Source: Watersipora subatra (Eukaryota > Bryozoa > Gymnolaemata > Cheilostomatida > Watersiporidae). From it: 64,000 bases of DNA. Below are positions 61,101 to 64,000 of this stretch, piece after piece. The notes under the pieces are model-generated. The model ran no database searches, was not told where the DNA came from, and worked only from the letters and a program-made list of their open reading frames with translations. The stretch's first letter is position 1, and each line of letters begins with the position of its first letter. The stretch spans positions 25,142,182 through 25,206,181 of the forward strand of contig NC_088711.1 in assembly GCF_963576615.1 (NCBI RefSeq). Direction: 5' to 3'. Position numbers and translations under genes: made by a program.

Positions 61101-62993
61101 AGATTGATATAACAACAGCCATTGCATTGATGTAACCAATGCTAGTCAGCTAAAGGGTCCAACAAATGAATAGCGAATGACATGTATACTCACTATTAGC
61201 TGGTGGGAGTCGGTGGTATGGGTGCTGAGCTTGTGGCTGTACACTCACTGCTGGGTTTGTCCTAACAATGATTATCCTCTGATGTCGCTAAAATGAGAAA
61301 TAGAATAAAAGTATAGAATGATTTGGTTAAAGATCATGTAATAGAAGGCCTACTGTATCTAGAGATGTTATGCAAGTGGAATGCTAGCGACAAATTGAGG
61401 TCTGTTTTGATTAACCTTAAATAAAAATTTAGTCAGTAAATTTTGATTATGATATTGGTGTCAGACCTGTATCAAATGAGAGCATAGGTCAAACAAGACC
61501 ACATTAATGCTAGGTTCAAGCATATTTTTATACATTAGTTTTTTTTACAGTGTTTTGGGCATAAATAAAATTATTAGCATTGACAGGTTTTGAGAGAACA
61601 AAATAAATACATATGCTAATCAAGATAAAGTTTTCTATCATTCATAAGTTATTTGTACATCAGCTAGTGGCTGTTGGACTCAATAAACCTTGTCAGACTC
61701 AGAAAAGTGACATCAAGTGTACTGATTGACTGAGACATGTAACTCTACACAGTCTGACTAACTCAGACAGGTCGGTCTACACACACACCGGCATACTCAG
61801 GCAAGTGTCTCTACACACTCTGACTCAGACAGGTGACTCTACACGTGCTGACAGACACGAACGGACGGGTGACATCAAGTGTACAGATTGACTGAGACAT
61901 GTTACTCTACACATGCTGGCAGACTCAGCCAGGTGACACCAAATGTACTGATTGACTGAGACAGGTGACTTTACATGTGCTGACAGACTCAGGCAAGTAA
62001 CTCTACGTATGATAACTGACTAAACAGGTAGTGAAGAGATGACAGAGAGGGGAGAAGAACCCTTTAGGTGAACGCTATAACGCAAGGAGCCTTTTAATTA
62101 CTTTGATTATATAACAAGAGTTAGTCATAGATCCGTCTCCGTTCACAGTTCAACCTCGACATAGAAATTACTTGTTCTGAGATCTTCTTTGTATGTTCAA
62201 GTTATTGTATCTTGTTGCAAATTTTCCATAGAACTACACTGCGGTTTTCTATTTGTTTCGCATCTCAAAACCTTACGGTAACTCCTTTAAAATTTGAAAA
62301 GATTCAGCAAGTAATAATACATAATTCTAAAATAAATGTGTTACATAGAATTACAGTATGTAAACAAACTCAATTAATAAAGCAATAAACAATGACAAGA
62401 AATTTTTATTGCTACTTTACCTTATAGACATCGCTTTTATATAATCAGCCTCTTTTAGGAGATAAGGCTATGGATGTTGCTATTGATAAGCCGAAGACCT
62501 ATTAACCAGCACTCTACACTATGGAAAATCTGTGAACGTATATTGAATGGTTCAGTGCTTAACTCGATTGTTTAGATTCTGCTGTTTAGGAACTTATGCA
62601 AAGTTTCCTATTATCAATGCTGTTTGCTTTGTTGAAAATTCTTAGTATTGGAAGCATTCAACTTTCGCTCTAAAAAACATTTCTGCGTCACAATTTAGCT
62701 CTATGATTGACACTAAAATCATACAAAAATTGTGTTTGTCAAAATGTTAGCCCAGCCGACTGAATGATAGAACCTATATCTGTTTACGATAGGTAATAAC
62801 AGCAAGCTTTTCTCTATAGGTAAGATAGCGATATCTTGGCAGAGTTGAGGATTTAGCGAATCAGGAAGGAAACTGAAGGGACCTCTTTACTGTAAAGCTT
62901 ACCCTTTGATGGCAAATGTAGATTCTCCAAACCCAGAAGGCAATCTTGAGAGGCACCAACACCGCAATGAGAATGATGTACCAATAATCCATA
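58141..62993 (-). CDS. Gene B: Shisa/CYYR1-like single-pass membrane protein (5' incomplete)
   Basis: Three exons join in frame: 62903-62993 (91 nt, phase 2 to 0), 61194-61287 (94 nt, 0 to 1) and 58141-58226 (86 nt, 1 to TGA). The membrane exon reads MDYWYIILIAVLVPLKIAFW then VWRIYICHQR. The tail exon reads RHQRIIIVRTNPAV and QPQAQHPYHRLPPAN. The terminal exon ends FVDAPPAYHNEKDDVPMII and carries a PPAY motif. Donors are GTAAGC and GTGAGT; acceptors are CTCTCTCCAG, ATTTTAG and TTACAG. Exon lengths and phases match gene A, so the two are tandem duplicates. The signal peptide and Cys-rich exons lie further right, probably outside the window. Function as a PPxY adaptor for WW-domain proteins is inferred. 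Confidence 0.75.
58451..58862. mobile_element. MITE with AGGCTGGT termini
   Basis: 412 bp with 15-bp TIRs matching 14/15 (AGGCTGGTACACACT; right end AGTGTGAACCAGCCT). Internal sequence is related to 56195-56592 and, in reverse, to 36130-36713 and 46320-46903. There is no coding capacity. It sits in the gene B intron. Confidence 0.75.
58863..61193. other. Gene B intron, no exon recognised
   Basis: Apart from the inverted repeat at 59681-59783 and a short TA tract near 60905 this is anonymous DNA. Confidence 0.5.
59681..59783. repeat. Inverted repeat (about 38-bp arms)
   Basis: CAATAGATTG, GCAAATGTGCGATGACCTTC and a further CTT are mirrored by AAGGAAGGTCATCGCACATT, TGC and CAATCTATTG about 30 nt later. 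It lies in the gene B intron. A further partial direct copy of the arm (AAGGAAGGTCATCGGTCATC) follows at about 59793. Confidence 0.85.
61690..62010. repeat. Irregular tandem repeat, about 32-36 bp
   Basis: Degenerate units such as CAGGTGACTCTACACGTGCT then GACAGACTCAG, with a longer superunit containing GACATCAAGTGTACTGATTG. It lies in the gene B intron. Confidence 0.75.
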
Positions 62994-63677
62994 CTGGAGA
63001 GAGTCTGACACTATCTGCAATGGCATCTCTGAGACAATGACTAAATCTTAACACATGGTTTCTATGGTCGAGTCTTGTATGACCTTCATTTTCATGTCCA
63101 GAAAACTAACTGTTTATCTGAAACTTTCCCGTACACACCCCACAGTTTAATATAAATTTTTTAAAAACAGTAAATCGTCAAGTGTATGTATCATTACATA
63201 AAGATAAAGGAGATTACTGAGTCTTTCCATTAGCCAAATGTTTTCTCGGTTTGGAGTCAAACTCAGAGCAACCTATTTTAAGGTACTTGTCACGCATCAG
63301 CTGCTGCGTAGCCATCACTCTTGCACGTTATGAGCAGAGAAATCTAATAACTTGTACAACTGGTTTACCTTTGATGGGTCTCGTTGGCTGTCAATGTACG
63401 GCTTATCTGACTGGAAGCGAGCTTATTACTAGTCAAAATGGCTGCTTGTTGATCCACCAATCAGAATTCTTTTACTCAATGTATTGATTAAAAAAGGGAA
63501 GTTTACAAAGGAGTATAATGACAGCATTGCTAGTTATTGTCTGTGACAATGCTAACTTGATCACTTCACATTGTTGAATGGGTTTCAATCGATGTCACCA
63601 TTACCATACTGTCTAATTTACTAATGGTCTTTAATTTCGGGGAATTCCCGTAACCCCACCCCTCCTTTTCTATACAG
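62994..63677. other. No exon supported upstream of gene B transmembrane exon
   Basis: A minus-strand stretch at about 63368-63412 ends with a donor-like AAAG/GTAAAC and can be read in phase 2, but it lacks cysteines and a clear acceptor. I do not call it. Confidence 0.35.
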
Positions 63678-64000
63678 ATGGCTCTCAAAAGGCAATATGC
63701 TAGCAAGATTCATTGAACTTGAGGATGAAGTTATGGAGTCTTTAACTGCTCAAAAAAAGCAGAAACTAATACTATGGCCGCAATGTCGCTAGATGACCTT
63801 GAAACAAGCATCGTTCACTTAGCTGACATTTTTAATGCTCTGAATGAGATCAATGAAAGCTCCAAGGTCGAAATGAAAACGTGCTGACAGCATATAACAA
63901 CATCAATGCTTTTAAACACAAATTGAAGTTGTGGCAGAACTGCTTGCAATCAGGAAATGTGTACTTGTTTCCATGTTTGAAGGAGTTACAGGAGAAAGCA
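63678..64000 (+). pseudogene. Frameshifted hAT/ZBED (FAM200/SCAND3-like) transposase fragment
   Basis: Three plus-strand blocks in different frames give a co-linear fragment of the hAT-derived ZBED/FAM200-type family: WLSKGNMLARFIELEDEVME; then LETSIVHLADIFNALNEINE; then AFKHKLKLWQNCLQSGNVYL followed by FPCLKEL. These correspond to the family's conserved ADIF-x-LN-x-LN and AFK-x-K-x-x-LW motifs. Two frame breaks and internal stops mark it as dead. It continues beyond the window. Confidence 0.8.

Overview
This is an animal nuclear genome segment, visibly A+T-rich, with short exons, long introns and dense repeats. Spliceosomal GT-AG junctions, TTAA, hAT-like and MULE-like DNA transposons, a copia-type LTR retrotransposon, CR1/jockey-like LINE fragments and tRNA-derived SINEs all point to a metazoan. 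The repeat style suits a marine invertebrate, probably a lophotrochozoan; the species cannot be fixed from the sequence. Long ORFs are almost absent, and most short ORFs are shadows of repeats. The real coding content had to be rebuilt from splice signals.

Genes. All genes found lie on the minus strand. Three paralogous genes encode small single-pass membrane proteins with proline-rich, PPxY-bearing tails, resembling the Shisa/CYYR1/WBP1-type (STMC6) adaptors. They are gene C (953-7802), gene A (41502-54892) and gene B (58141-62993). They share an exon plan: a transmembrane exon ending in phase 0, a tail exon (phase 0 to 1) and a terminal exon (phase 1). In A and B the transmembrane exon is 91 nt and the terminal coding exon is 86 nt. 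Their N-terminal signal and Cys-rich exons are not securely found. Between C and A lies an NHL-repeat protein gene (9960-11142, possibly extending to 11487). An unidentified terminal-exon-like ORF lies at 50211-50392.

Layout. 1-8 kb: gene C with several minisatellites. 10-11.5 kb: NHL gene. 12-21.5 kb: transposon cluster (MULE-like, hAT-like, two TTAA elements, LINE fragment, long inverted-repeat element) with satellites. 24.6-49.1 kb: a tandem direct segmental duplication of about 10 kb (unit A 24.6-39.3 kb, unit B 39.3-49.1 kb). Unit A was later enlarged by a copia element, a LINE fragment and a 1.03-kb TIR element; unit B carries a 253-bp MITE and expanded minisatellites. The duplication copied the terminal exon of gene A, leaving an orphan copy at 27278-27363. 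49-63 kb: rest of genes A and B, a 1.28-kb foldback element and MITEs. The right edge holds a frameshifted hAT/ZBED-type transposase remnant.

The most interesting content is the hidden paralog array, and the duplication, which works as a natural before/after record of transposon insertion and minisatellite birth.
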